Below, one piece after another: positions 49,421 through 60,863 of a stretch of DNA of 64,000 nt; positions within the stretch are counted from its first letter, which is position 1, and every line of letters starts with the position of its first letter. This DNA comes from Alphaproteobacteria bacterium (GTDB lineage Bacteria > Myxococcota_A > UBA796 > GCA-2862545): NCBI GenBank assembly GCA_020632875.1, contig JACKET010000014.1:62001-126000 (forward strand), written 5' to 3'. The position numbers and the translations under genes were made by a program. A model generated the notes under the pieces. The model made no database searches, was not told the DNA's origin, and saw only the letters and a list, made by a program, of their open reading frames with translations.

Positions 49421-52344
49421 CCCGGCGTGCTGACGGCGCGGCGGCGCCTCGCGGCCACCGCACCGACGAGGAGGACGCCGAGCCACGAAGGTGCCGGGGC
49501 GGCGGTGCACCCACATCCCTTCGCGTCCGAATCCGCGTCGGTGTCCGAATCCGCGTCGGCGTCCGAGTCCGCATCGGCATCTGAATCCGCATCGGAGTCG
49601 GTGTCGGCGTCGGCGTCGGAGTCGGAGTCGGAGTCCGCATCGGTGTCGGAGTCCGCATCGGTGTCGGAATCCGCGTCGGTGTCCGCATCGGCGTCGGTGT
49701 CGGAATCGCTGTCCGTGTCGGCGTCGGCGTCGGCCGTGTCGAGCATCCCCGTGTCCGTGTCGGCATCCGTGTCCGAATCGGCGTCCGTGTCCGCGTCGGC
49801 GTCCGTGTCCGCGTCGGCGTCCGTGTCCGCGTCGGCATCGGTGTCCGAATCGGCGTCCGTGTCGGTGTCCGCGTCGCCGAACACGGCACCTGGCAGGGCC
49901 CCGAGATCCGCGCGCGTTCCGTCGAGGTCGTCGTTCGCCGGGTCCGGGTCGCCCGCGTCGATCGCCGGGGAGCCCGCGAGCAGCCGGTAGTCCCCGAGCA
50001 GGTCGTCCACGAACATCGGGTCGGCCGCGAAGTTCCCCGTGCCCGCCGGCACGGCCGCGCAGCCCTCGAAGTCCACGTACGCGGAGGTGAAGCGCGGGGT
50101 GGTCGTGTAGTTGTTCGCGACCACCCACCGGCAGTCCGCGTTCGCGAGGATGCTGTCGGTGATCTCGGTCCCCACGTCGACCGCGTTGCTGAAGCCCATG
50201 CTGCCCGCCGTGAAGATCCCGAAGTCGACCGTGAGGTTCTCGAGGTCGATCGCGAAGCTCTCGGTGTTCGCGTAGATCAGGCCCTTCCCGTGCGAGGCCG
50301 GCATCCGCACGACCACGCGCTGCACGTCCACCCGCCCGTTGGCCGTGGGGAGCTCCGTGAACGCGGAGTACGCGTAGGTCCCGGTCGCCGCCGTCTGCGT
50401 GCCCGCCACGTCGTGGACGAGGGTGAGGTCCTCCAGCCGCGCGTCGTACGTCCCACCCGGGAAGAGCACGCCGGCCGTCCGCATGTCGGTGCCCAGCAGC
50501 CCGCTCTCCACCACGACGCCCTCGACGCTCTCGCCGCGGACCGTCGTGCCCACGTCGAGCGCGAGCACCGCGCCATACGTCGCACCGCCGTAGGACCACG
50601 TGGAGCCTTCGGTGTAGGTGCCGTTCCGGACCTCGAGCAGCGAGCCGTGGTTCATCGCGTCGATCCCGGCCTGGATGCTCGTGAAGTCCCCTCCCCCCGC
50701 GGCGTCCGCGACCCAAGGCCGCTGCATCGCGCCCCAGCCCGCCGCCGCGGCGCCGAACGGCAGATGGTAGTCGTGGTTCGCGCGGTCCGCGAAGCCTGGG
50801 TCGGCGGTGGTGTTGCCCTCGCCAGCCGGCGGGGACGCACACCCGAAGAAGTCCGTCTGGTACGACGGAACCTGCGGGGTGGTCGTCGAAGCGCCCAGCG
50901 CCGCCCAGCTGCAGTCGGTCCCCACCACGATCGAGTGGTGCAGCGCGCTGTTCCCGAGCGCGTTCACGTAGCCGAGGCTGCCCGCGTAGTCCGTCCCGAA
51001 GTCGACGGTCACCTCCTCGAGCACGACGTCGACGGGAGAGTTGCCGTACACCAGCGCCTTCGCGTGGTCCGCCTCCATCCGGAGGACGACCTCGTCCGCG
51101 TGGAACCGGCCCGCCACGCCCTGGTGGTCCGCGAAGCCCGCGTACGTGTACGAATCGATGGGCGCGGTCTCGATTCCCGGCGTGTCGTGGACGAGGGTGA
51201 GCCGCTCGACGCTCGCGTCGTACACCCCGGGGAGCAGGAACACCGCTGCGGTGCGGTCGTTCGTGCCGTCGAGGTCGCCCGTGACCACCACGCCGTCCGC
51301 GCTGTCGCCGCGCACGGTGACGCCGTGGTCGAACGCCAGGAGCACGCCGTATTCGCTGGACTGGCGGACGTGGGTCGAGCCCTCCACGTAGGCCCCGTCG
51401 CGCACCTCGAGCAGCCCGCCCGACGCCGTGGCGTCGATGCCCTCCTGGATGCCGGTGAAGTCCCCCGCGCCCGACGCGTCGGCGACCCAGGACCGCTGGA
51501 CCCCGCCGCGCCCCGCACCCTCCGCGCCGAGCGGCAGGGCGTAGTCGTGCCCGGCGAGGTCCGCGAAGCCCGGTGTCGCAGTGGAGTTCCCGGTCCCGGT
51601 GGGCGCCAAGGCACACCCCGCGAAGTGCGAGCGGGAGCTCATGAGCTGCGGCGTCGTGGACGCCACGCCGACCACCCACCAGCCGCAGTCCGTCCCCTGG
51701 AGGAGGCTGTGGCGCAGCGCGCTGGCCCCGTTGATCGCATTGACGTACGCGAGCCCGCCGGTCGTCTGGTCGCCGAAGTCGACCGTCAGCGCCTTCAGAT
51801 CGTGCGTGAGGCCCGAGGAGTTCGCGTAGACGAGGGTCTTCGCGACGGGCGCGTCCATCCGCACGACCAGCTCGCGCGCGGACATCGTGCCGTTGACGCC
51901 CTGGTGGTCGGCGAACGCGGAGTACCCGTACCCGGTGTTCGGGGCCGAGGTCGCGTCCGTCCCGGCGACGTCGAGCACGAGCGTCATGCCCTGCACCGAG
52001 GCGCTGTACGAGCCGGACGCGTAGAAGACCGCGGCGGTGCGCTCGGCCGAGCCGCTGAAGGACCCCGTGACGACGACCCCTTCGGCGCTCTCCCCCACGA
52101 CGTGGACCGCCCGTGGGATGCGGAGGAGGACCTGGTAGTCGGCGGGCCCCACCGCGAACGTGCTCGTCTCGACGTAGCTCCCGTCGCGGACCTCGACGGT
52201 GTCGCCCGCGCCCGCCGCATCGAGGGCTGCCTGGATGCTCGTGTGGTCGCCCGAGCCATCGGCGGCGACGACGAGTGTCGCGGCCCGGGCGGCGTTCGAC
52301 GCGGCGAGGAGGCAGAGGGCGGGGACGAGAGGACGAACGTGCAT
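49414..52344 (-). CDS. Surface protein: three tandem beta-helix modules, Asp/Ser/Ala/Thr linker, MYXO-CTERM-like tail
   Basis: The 976-residue protein has a signal peptide (LVPALCLLAASNAARAA). Three modules of about 260 residues follow (about 23-284, 285-542, 543-800), each opening with a pectin-lyase-like start: VVAADGSGDHTSIQAALDAA, WVADASGAGDFTGIQEGIDA, WVADAAGGGDFTSIQAGIDA. Each continues with parallel strands and a TDCGW or TDCSW-type segment. A linker of alternating Asp (821-943) precedes GCGCTAAPAPSW, a hydrophobic stretch (LGVLLVGAVAA) and RRRR near the C-terminus. That is a MYXO-CTERM-like sorting end. Surface anchoring and carbohydrate binding or cleavage are inferred; no catalytic residue was identified. 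Confidence 0.85.
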   Translation of the reverse strand: MHVRPLVPALCLLAASNAARAATLVVAADGSGDHTSIQAALDAAGAGDTVEVRDGSYVETSTFAVGPADYQVLLRIPRAVHVVGESAEGVVVTGSFSGSAERTAAVFYASGSYSASVQGMTLVLDVAGTDATSAPNTGYGYSAFADHQGVNGTMSARELVVRMDAPVAKTLVYANSSGLTHDLKALTVDFGDQTTGGLAYVNAINGASALRHSLLQGTDCGWWVVGVASTTPQLMSSRSHFAGCALAPTGTGNSTATPGFADLAGHDYALPLGAEGAGRGGVQRSWVADASGAGDFTGIQEGIDATASGGLLEVRDGAYVEGSTHVRQSSEYGVLLAFDHGVTVRGDSADGVVVTGDLDGTNDRTAAVFLLPGVYDASVERLTLVHDTPGIETAPIDSYTYAGFADHQGVAGRFHADEVVLRMEADHAKALVYGNSPVDVVLEEVTVDFGTDYAGSLGYVNALGNSALHHSIVVGTDCSWAALGASTTTPQVPSYQTDFFGCASPPAGEGNTTADPGFADRANHDYHLPFGAAAAGWGAMQRPWVADAAGGGDFTSIQAGIDAMNHGSLLEVRNGTYTEGSTWSYGGATYGAVLALDVGTTVRGESVEGVVVESGLLGTDMRTAGVLFPGGTYDARLEDLTLVHDVAGTQTAATGTYAYSAFTELPTANGRVDVQRVVVRMPASHGKGLIYANTESFAIDLENLTVDFGIFTAGSMGFSNAVDVGTEITDSILANADCRWVVANNYTTTPRFTSAYVDFEGCAAVPAGTGNFAADPMFVDDLLGDYRLLAGSPAIDAGDPDPANDDLDGTRADLGALPGAVFGDADTDTDADSDTDADADTDADADTDADADTDADSDTDADTDTGMLDTADADADTDSDSDTDADADTDADSDTDADSDTDADSDSDSDADADTDSDADSDADADSDADADSDTDADSDAKGCGCTAAPAPSWLGVLLVGAVAARRRRAVSTPGH
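49516..49880 (-). repeat. Minisatellite encoding the Asp-rich linker of the beta-helix protein
   Basis: Degenerate 6-nt units (GACNCN on the coding strand) encode about 120 residues in which Asp alternates with Ser, Ala or Thr. Compared with the tract at 16437-16728, Ala is far more common. One interruption, GMLDTADADADT, lies near the middle. Confidence 0.9.
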
Positions 52345-52445
52345 GCGGGCCTATCCGGGGCTCGGGGTACAGGGAGGCGGTAAGCGACCGCGCCGATCCC
52401 GGGGACTCACCGAATTCTCAAACGCGCATCGGACGCCCGGACCGG

Positions 52446-52451
52446 TAGGAT
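52446..52451 (+). promoter_or_regulatory. TAGGAT -10-like element, leaderless start of the FHA regulator
   Basis: TAGGAT lies exactly 6 nt before the GTG at 52458. No ribosome site is present. Confidence 0.5.
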
Positions 52452-52457
52452 GCCGGC

Positions 52458-53363
52458 GTGTTGCGATCGTCCCAGCCCGAGGTGGAGATCGGCCTCGCGG
52501 CCACGGGCGAGGTGGTGCGGCTGCAGCCCGGCGACGTGATCGGCCGCCACCGCCGCTGCGCGCTGTGCATCCCCGACCCGCGGGTGTCGGAGGCCCACGC
52601 GATGGTGGCGCTCCGCGGCGGGAAGCTGCACCTCTTGAGCCTCCGCGGCGGCGTGACGGACGCTCGTGGCGAGCCGCTGCGCGACCCGCCGCTGGTCCTG
52701 CGCCAGCGCCTGTGCCTCGCTCCCGGCGTCGACCTGGTCGTGCGGGCCCTGCGTCTGCCCGAGGTCGCGGCATACCTCGTCGGGCCCGGGCTCGACCTGC
52801 CGCTGGAGCGGCCCGTCGCGCTGGCTCCCGAGCCCGGGGGCCCACCGCGTGTGCGGCCCATCCGACCCGACGGTGCAGGAGTGGCGCTGTGGAGCGACGG
52901 GATCCAGTGGTTCGTCCGACGCGACGGGGCGAGCGCGCCGGCTCCCGACGGAACGCCCGTCGCCGTGGGCGCCTGGGTCGGGCGCATCGAGCTGCGCGCG
53001 CTGACGGACGGATCCCTGCCGCAGACCGACGTGACGCCGGCCATCCGCCTCGTGTGCGCGTTCCACACCGTGCACGTCTGGGTCGGGGCCGAGCGCCGCG
53101 TCACCGTGAGCGGCGTGCTCGCGCGCATCCTGCACGAGCTCGCCGAGCTCGCGGGTCCCGTGCACTGGCAGGCCCTCGCGAACGCCATCTGGAAGGGCGA
53201 TCTGCCCGAGCACGTGCTGCGGCGCCGGTGGGACGCCAACCTCCACCGCCTGCGCCGCCAGCTCGACGCGGGCGGTCTGCGCGCCGACCTCGTGCGTTCC
53301 GATCAGCGCGGCCACATCGAGCTCCTGCTGCACCCCCACGACACCGTGGTGCTCGATGCGTGA
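52458..53363 (+). CDS. FHA-domain protein with C-terminal winged-helix DNA-binding-like domain
   Basis: The GTG start gives 301 residues. The FHA domain (about 15-100) has the conserved GR in DVIGRHRRCALCIPDPRVSE and the S-x-x-H (SEAHAMV), the phospho-Thr contact; the later Asn is not obvious. A middle strand region follows (about 120-215). The C-terminal 85 residues read as a winged helix: LARILHELAELAGPVHWQAL, ANAIWKGDLPEHVLRRRW, LHRLRRQLDAGG, GHIELLLHP. It overlaps the next gene, a Ser/Thr kinase, by 8 nt. An FHA-regulator partnered with a kinase suggests phosphorylation-dependent DNA binding or activation. Confidence 0.78.
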   Translation: MLRSSQPEVEIGLAATGEVVRLQPGDVIGRHRRCALCIPDPRVSEAHAMVALRGGKLHLLSLRGGVTDARGEPLRDPPLVLRQRLCLAPGVDLVVRALRLPEVAAYLVGPGLDLPLERPVALAPEPGGPPRVRPIRPDGAGVALWSDGIQWFVRRDGASAPAPDGTPVAVGAWVGRIELRALTDGSLPQTDVTPAIRLVCAFHTVHVWVGAERRVTVSGVLARILHELAELAGPVHWQALANAIWKGDLPEHVLRRRWDANLHRLRRQLDAGGLRADLVRSDQRGHIELLLHPHDTVVLDA

Positions 53364-55968
53364 GCCGCTCTCGGGCGTGCAGTCCGTGGCGACGGCGACC
53401 CATCGCTACGAGCCGATGTCCACGCTCGGCAGCGGAGGCATGGGGACCATCGAGCTCGCGTGGGACCCGGTCCTCGAGCGCGAGGTCGCGCTGAAGACCG
53501 CCCGGCACGACGTTCCCGACGCAGTCGAGCGGCTGGAGCGGGAGGCGCGGCTCGCGGGCTCCCTCCGCCATCCCGCCATCGTGCCCGTGCTCGACGCCGG
53601 GCCCGGCTGGCTCGTCATGCCGCTGCTCGGCCCCAGCCTCACCGAAGCGACCGGGCGGGACGGGGTCAGAGCGGTCCTCCAGGTCGCCGAGGGGCTCGCG
53701 GAGGCGCACCGGGCGGGCATCGTGCACCGCGACGTGAAGCCCGCGAACGTGCTCTTCGACGGCGACCGGGCGGTGCTCGTGGACTGGGGCCTGGCCCGGT
53801 CCGAGGTCGACGTGGCGCCGCCGCTCACGACGCTGGGCGCCTCGGTCGGCACGCCGGGCTACCGCGCGCCGGAGCAGCTCGCCGCCAGCCCCGATCTGGG
53901 CCCTGCGGCGGACGTCTGGGCGCTCGGCGCCGTGCTCCACGAGGTCGTCACCGGGCGCCCCGCGTGGGTCAGCCCGTCGCTCGAGCACCAGGTGGCGTCC
54001 GGCACCCTCACGCTCCCCGACGGGCCGCTGCGCGCGGTCCTCCAGCGGAGCCTGGCGTCCGACCCGGCCCAACGGTTCGCCGACGCCGGGGCGTTCGCCG
54101 CAGCGCTGCGGAGCGCCATCGGGCCCGCAGAGGCGCCTTCGCGGAGCCCCGGGTGGCTCGCGGGAGCCGTGCCGCTCGCCGCGCTGGTGGGCCTCGCGGT
54201 GGGGCGCGCCCTCTCGCCCGCCCCCGCGGCCCCCGACGCGCCGTCCGCGGTCGCCCAGCTCGCCTGGGAGCGGCTCGCCGCCGGCCGGACCCTCGAAGCG
54301 CTCGAGCTCGCGGGGGCTGCGGACGACCCGGGGCTGGCGGCCGTCCCCCCGGTCCCCTCGGGCTGGGAGGAGGTCGCCATCGAGTGCGGAACCGCCCAGC
54401 TCGCCTACGGGCGGCTGCTCTGCGTACAGGACGGCCAGGCGACCGTGCGCCGGCTGCCCGGCCTCGAGCCGGTCGTCGCGTTCCCGGCGGGCGACGCCGC
54501 GCTGTTCCTCGGTCCGGGGGCGGTCGCGACCCGCGGGGACTTCGACCTCGCGCTGTGGACGGACGACGGCGACTTCGTCCCGCTCACCGCTCCCCATGCC
54601 GCGCGGCTCACGGGCTCCGTCCGGTTCCTCGGCGACCGCGTGTTCGTGCACGACGGGCCCATCTCCACCGTGCGGATCCCGCCTCCCGCCGACCGTGGAC
54701 GCGGCGCTCCGCTCGCACCGCTCCTGCCCGACCCCGGCGTGCTCGGGGCGTTCGGCGAGCGCACGCTGGTGTACCGCTCGGGCGGCCTCGGGCCCGTGTG
54801 GATCGACGGGGACGCCGTGTCGGACGCAGACGTGCCCGCCCGGGACGGCGCGGTGTTGCGGGTGGCCCCGCTCGGTCACGGCCACGCGGTGATCTGGGAC
54901 CGCGAAGGGGTCGATCTGCTCGGGCCAGACGGCGAGCCCCGCCTCCACTGGGCCTATCCCGACGGCGTGGTGGCGCGGGCGGTCGCGACGGACGGCGCCT
55001 TCCTCGCGCTGTCGACCGAGCGGCACGGGGTGCTCGTGTTCGACGCGAGCGGCGGGCTCCTGGGGCAGGTCCGGGCGGAGGGTGCGGCCGAGCTCACGCT
55101 CGCGGACGGCGTGCTCTACGTGTCCGACGGACGGCTCGAGAAGCTCGACCTGGGCGCGGCCGAGCCCGGCGGCTGGTATGGGCCGAGCCCCGTGACCGCG
55201 GTGGCGCGCACCGCCGATCGGGGCCTGGTGACGGGCGATTCGGCGGGCTGGGTGCGCGCGTGGGGCACCGGCGAGGCCTGGGATCTGGGTCCGAACGTCG
55301 TCCGCACCGTGGCGCCGGCCGGCGCGGAGCTGTTCGTGTACTCGCTGTCCACGGTCCACGGGCAGGTGTGGATCGACGGCCGGGAGGCGCGGCGCGTGTC
55401 CCACGCCAACTCCCGGCAGATCGTCATCACCCCCGACGAGCGCGTCGCGCTCCTGTGGAACGGCGGGGCCGAGCGGAACGGGCTGCACGAGAACCGTCCC
55501 CGGCTGTATCGCTCGGACGTGGTGTTCTCGGGCGGGGCCTGGGCGCACGGGCACACGTGGCTCGCGGGCGACGACGGCCAGATCTACACCAGCGCTCCCA
55601 CGGGCTTCGACGCGGCGTTCGCGGCGCCCGGTGCGCGCGGGATCGCGGCGACCGACACGGGGCTGTTGGTGGGAGGCGATGCGCTGCGGCACGTGGGTCT
55701 CGACGGGGCCGAGCGCTGGAGGGTCGACGAGCCCGTGGGGGCGGTGCTCGCGGCGGGCCCGTACTGCGTCGCGGCCGGCGCGCCGGGCACGGTGGGCGTG
55801 TGGTCCTGCGACGACGGCGCGTTGATCGCGCGGCTCCGGGGGCACGCGGAGCAGGTGTCCGGCCTGTGGGCCGAGGGGGCCACGCTGTACACGGCCTCGT
55901 ACGACAAGAGCGTGCGGCGCTGGGACCTGGGGGCGCTCTCCCGGGTCCCGGGATCGACGCCACGCTGA
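53356..55968 (+). CDS. Transmembrane Ser/Thr kinase with extracytoplasmic beta-propeller sensor
   Basis: The ATG overlaps the upstream FHA gene by 8 nt. The 870-residue protein has a kinase domain (about 15-265): GSGGMGTIELA, ALKTAR, HRDVKPANVLFDG (about 124), VDWGLA (DWG where DFG is usual, about 143), GTPGYRAPEQ. One membrane helix follows (WLAGAVPLAALVGLAVGRAL, about 268-286). The remaining 580 residues form a WD40/PQQ-type propeller with recurring strand-turn units such as LTGSVRFLGDRVFVHDGPIS and EQVSGLWAEGATLYTASYDK. This is the PknB/PknD-like plan: cytoplasmic kinase, one helix, outside propeller sensor. The ligand is unknown. Confidence 0.87.
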   Translation: MREPLSGVQSVATATHRYEPMSTLGSGGMGTIELAWDPVLEREVALKTARHDVPDAVERLEREARLAGSLRHPAIVPVLDAGPGWLVMPLLGPSLTEATGRDGVRAVLQVAEGLAEAHRAGIVHRDVKPANVLFDGDRAVLVDWGLARSEVDVAPPLTTLGASVGTPGYRAPEQLAASPDLGPAADVWALGAVLHEVVTGRPAWVSPSLEHQVASGTLTLPDGPLRAVLQRSLASDPAQRFADAGAFAAALRSAIGPAEAPSRSPGWLAGAVPLAALVGLAVGRALSPAPAAPDAPSAVAQLAWERLAAGRTLEALELAGAADDPGLAAVPPVPSGWEEVAIECGTAQLAYGRLLCVQDGQATVRRLPGLEPVVAFPAGDAALFLGPGAVATRGDFDLALWTDDGDFVPLTAPHAARLTGSVRFLGDRVFVHDGPISTVRIPPPADRGRGAPLAPLLPDPGVLGAFGERTLVYRSGGLGPVWIDGDAVSDADVPARDGAVLRVAPLGHGHAVIWDREGVDLLGPDGEPRLHWAYPDGVVARAVATDGAFLALSTERHGVLVFDASGGLLGQVRAEGAAELTLADGVLYVSDGRLEKLDLGAAEPGGWYGPSPVTAVARTADRGLVTGDSAGWVRAWGTGEAWDLGPNVVRTVAPAGAELFVYSLSTVHGQVWIDGREARRVSHANSRQIVITPDERVALLWNGGAERNGLHENRPRLYRSDVVFSGGAWAHGHTWLAGDDGQIYTSAPTGFDAAFAAPGARGIAATDTGLLVGGDALRHVGLDGAERWRVDEPVGAVLAAGPYCVAAGAPGTVGVWSCDDGALIARLRGHAEQVSGLWAEGATLYTASYDKSVRRWDLGALSRVPGSTPR

Positions 55969-56059
55969 CGCGGATCGTGAGCAGCCCGGATGCGGATGCG
56001 GGCAGGGTCTTTGGATGCCGCAGCGACGGCAACCGGTGGACGGACCACTTGCCAACGCG

Positions 56060-56086
56060 GATTCGGCGGTGACGCCACCGAGAATC
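56060..56086. terminator. Imperfect hairpin between convergent genes
   Basis: GATTC + CGGTG, an ACGC loop and CACCG + GAATC pair across a small internal loop. It lies in the 135-nt gap between the kinase and the minus-strand membrane operon; nothing else is visible there. Confidence 0.45.
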
Positions 56087-56103
56087 CATCGATCCACAGG
56101 GAA

Positions 56104-56892
56104 TTACTGGGCAGGAACAGGCGCGATCGTCGGCGCCCCCCAGCTACCGCCGTCTAGGCTCGCCGCGAACTGCAGTTCGTACAGCCCGCTCTTGAGAACT
56201 TCCTTCCCGATGCTGATCGACCCTTCACCGGGATGAACGACGACCAGACACGTCGAGTTGCCGCTTGATGGGTGGACCAGTGGTTCGATGGTCGTCTGCA
56301 CCTCACTCCTGGTCGGCTTCAGTAGCAGTGGCTGCATGGGGCTGCATCGGAACTGGGGCTCGGCGGGGTCCAGCCACAGGCCGGTCTCCTCGCCCCTGCT
56401 GGTGGCGAGAGGACGCGATTTTGGTGCAGCCACACCGGGTGCAACGGCCGGAGGCGACTCCCAGTCCTTTGGGAGTTCGCGCCCGCACGACCATCCGCGG
56501 TACGTGTACCCACGGTCTTTCGACAGACGGACCTCCGCGGTGCTCGAGGCGATCGACAACAAGAAGACGACGACAACCGCAGCAACAATCGTCGCGAGTA
56601 GGAGCCGAGGCGTGAATTCAGAGCGTTCGGTGTTTGTTGGCCCGTCGGCAATCGGCGTTGGAGGACCGTTCGCTGCGCGGACGGCTCTCACGATGGCTGC
56701 CTCATCGAGCTCTTCCCCCAGGAGGAGCGAACCCAGCAGCAGCGATCTCTCGTATGCATCCTCACGCTGCAAAGGGTCACGAAGCCTTTCGTCGACATCG
56801 TTCGGTGTCGGCTTCTCTCCGCCAACTCTCCGGTATATCCCAGCGTTGGTCCAGAAAGCGTCGCATCGTCGCCAAAATTCTGCGTCACTCAT
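56104..56892 (-). CDS. Single-pass membrane protein, second gene of a two-gene operon
   Basis: The 262-residue protein starts at an ATG overlapping the upstream stop (ATGA). The cytoplasmic N-terminus (about 100 residues) begins MSDAEFWRRCDAFWTNAGIY and has a charged helical stretch with LRDPLQREDAYERSLLLGSL. One membrane helix is LLLATIVAAVVVVFLLSIAS (about 98-117). The extracytoplasmic part has Cys in RGWSCGREL, FRCSPMQP and STCLVVVHPG. Base composition is visibly lower in GC than the neighbours, with runs of AGC, AAC and GAA codons. No family was recognised. It acts together with the upstream gene by position only. Confidence 0.65.
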   Translation of the reverse strand: MSDAEFWRRCDAFWTNAGIYRRVGGEKPTPNDVDERLRDPLQREDAYERSLLLGSLLLGEELDEAAIVRAVRAANGPPTPIADGPTNTERSEFTPRLLLATIVAAVVVVFLLSIASSTAEVRLSKDRGYTYRGWSCGRELPKDWESPPAVAPGVAAPKSRPLATSRGEETGLWLDPAEPQFRCSPMQPLLLKPTRSEVQTTIEPLVHPSSGNSTCLVVVHPGEGSISIGKEVLKSGLYELQFAASLDGGSWGAPTIAPVPAQ

Positions 56893-58295
56893 CGTCTACA
56901 CCATGTCAGGAGTCTCGTTTCATGATCGCCCCGACAATCGGGAATGTCATCGGACGTGAAAGGCTCGAAATCAGCCTCCATCACGACGAGGCAACTCTCG
57001 AAGTTCCGGTTCGCGAAGGGAGTGGTGTCGTCGTACCAGGCGAGCGCACCGACCACGCACCCGACAATCCGCCCGTGGTAGTACAGATTCACGGCGTTCA
57101 GTCTCCGCTCCTCAGCATTCCCTACACGTTGGGAGGCCAGGTACGCCCGAAAGCGATCGTCGACCTGGTCGACGATGTCGACGCGCTCTGGCGTGAGGTG
57201 CGCGCAGGCGAGGCGCTGCAGCTCGTGCTGGGGTGACGCACAGCTCCGCTCTCGCAGCCGCGCGAGGAGTGGAGTTCCGTACCAGGAGAATCGATAGTAG
57301 TGATCCTGGAACTGTCGAAACAGATCCATGCACTGCGTCGTCATGGCGTCGTCGTCGAGTGTCGGCCCATGGACCGAGCCCTCGCAGACTGCTTCGAACT
57401 GGGCCAGTGCGGCGCGATATCCGAAGGACGACTCGATGAACTCGTCTGCCGCATGCGTGTATTGCTGGAGCTGCTGGGCTTCGTTCTGTTTGTACGCGTA
57501 GAAGCTCGATCCCGCGGTCGCCGTGGTGAACGCGAACAGCGACGACAGCACGCCTGCGAACAGCTCGCGCCGGTATTTGGATATCACTGCAGCCTGCTGG
57601 TAGTTCCACGCTGGCATCGCCACCTGCAGGCGTTCGCGCTCGAGATCGGCCCACTGGACCGAACCGCACGCGCTGCATTGAATGGGGGCGTGCGGGTGGC
57701 CGCAGTCGCCGCACGGCCGCCCGATGAGCAGCGGTGCGCCGATGATCTCCCGGGCATCGGCGAGGGCCATGCCCAGGCGCTCCCACGACGCCCGGTGTCC
57801 AGCCCAACGCAGATGAGCGAGCCCCTCCCATGGCTCGTCCGCACCCGCTTCGAACGAGAGGTTGGCGACATCCTCGTCGCGTGGGACACGCGGCGGGAGC
57901 ACGGGATCCTTCCACGAACGCGGCCCTTGAAATCCGTAGAGTTGCTCCAGATACGCCTGGTTCACGACGAGCTGCTCGTCCATCACCCTCCGGTACAGGG
58001 CGTTGATGACCACGAGCGCGGCGTTGTGGAGATCCATGAACGCCAATGTCCCGAGGGAGAACTGCGTAATCCCGTAGGCGATGATCGCCTTGTCTCCATG
58101 GCGCCAGTGCATGATGGGCCCGTAGTACCAGACGAACACCAGCGATACGCCTGCCGCCAGCGTGAGCCAGACGGACATCCACGCCAGGTGCCACGCCCGA
58201 CCCGGGCCGTACCGCTTCAAGACCCGCTCGTGATAGCGCCCTGATGTCACCGGCGGAGTATGCCGAAGGCGGATCCTCTCCGACAAGGTGGCCAT
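56889..58295 (-). CDS. Multi-pass membrane protein with zinc ribbon, first gene of a two-gene operon
   Basis: The 468-residue protein has membrane helices near residues 40-60 (VWLTLAAGVSLVFVWYYG), 72-95 (IIAYGITQFSLGTLAFMDLH) and 245-275 (LFAGVLSSLFAFTTATAGSS). A zinc ribbon, CGDCGHPHAPIQCSACGSVQ, lies near residue 205. The rest is extracytoplasmic, with Cys at CEGSVHG, TTQCMDLF, RSCASPQHE and LACAHLTPE. It shares lower GC and the operon overlap with the 56104 gene. The zinc ribbon on a membrane protein recalls two other genes in the window but without sequence similarity that can be seen by eye. The function is unknown. Confidence 0.65.
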   Translation of the reverse strand: MATLSERIRLRHTPPVTSGRYHERVLKRYGPGRAWHLAWMSVWLTLAAGVSLVFVWYYGPIMHWRHGDKAIIAYGITQFSLGTLAFMDLHNAALVVINALYRRVMDEQLVVNQAYLEQLYGFQGPRSWKDPVLPPRVPRDEDVANLSFEAGADEPWEGLAHLRWAGHRASWERLGMALADAREIIGAPLLIGRPCGDCGHPHAPIQCSACGSVQWADLERERLQVAMPAWNYQQAAVISKYRRELFAGVLSSLFAFTTATAGSSFYAYKQNEAQQLQQYTHAADEFIESSFGYRAALAQFEAVCEGSVHGPTLDDDAMTTQCMDLFRQFQDHYYRFSWYGTPLLARLRERSCASPQHELQRLACAHLTPERVDIVDQVDDRFRAYLASQRVGNAEERRLNAVNLYYHGRIVGCVVGALAWYDDTTPFANRNFESCLVVMEADFEPFTSDDIPDCRGDHETRLLTWCRR

Positions 58296-58350
58296 CGTCT
58301 ACTCGACCAGAAGCGCCGCGTGGCAGCGAGTCCAGGAGGCGGTGGATTTA

Positions 58351-60735
<2,385 letters not shown>

Positions 60736-60863
60736 TCCCCCGGCGCCGACCCACTTCCGACGAGCGTACCACTAGTGAGAGGACCGACGATGCACCGCTG
60801 CCTTTCACATCCCTCCACCGGCCCTGCGCACGGGAGATGCGATAGACCGCCGGGGAGGTGGAG

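Noticed and set aside
49427..49990. Ser/Val/Ala repeat ORFs opposite the Asp linkers (also at 16319 and 59378)
   Set aside because: They exist only because the linker DNA repeats every 6 nt and reads through in several frames.
53101..56097. 998-residue minus-strand ORF over the propeller kinase
   Set aside because: It is antisense to a gene with full kinase motifs and has no ribosome site.
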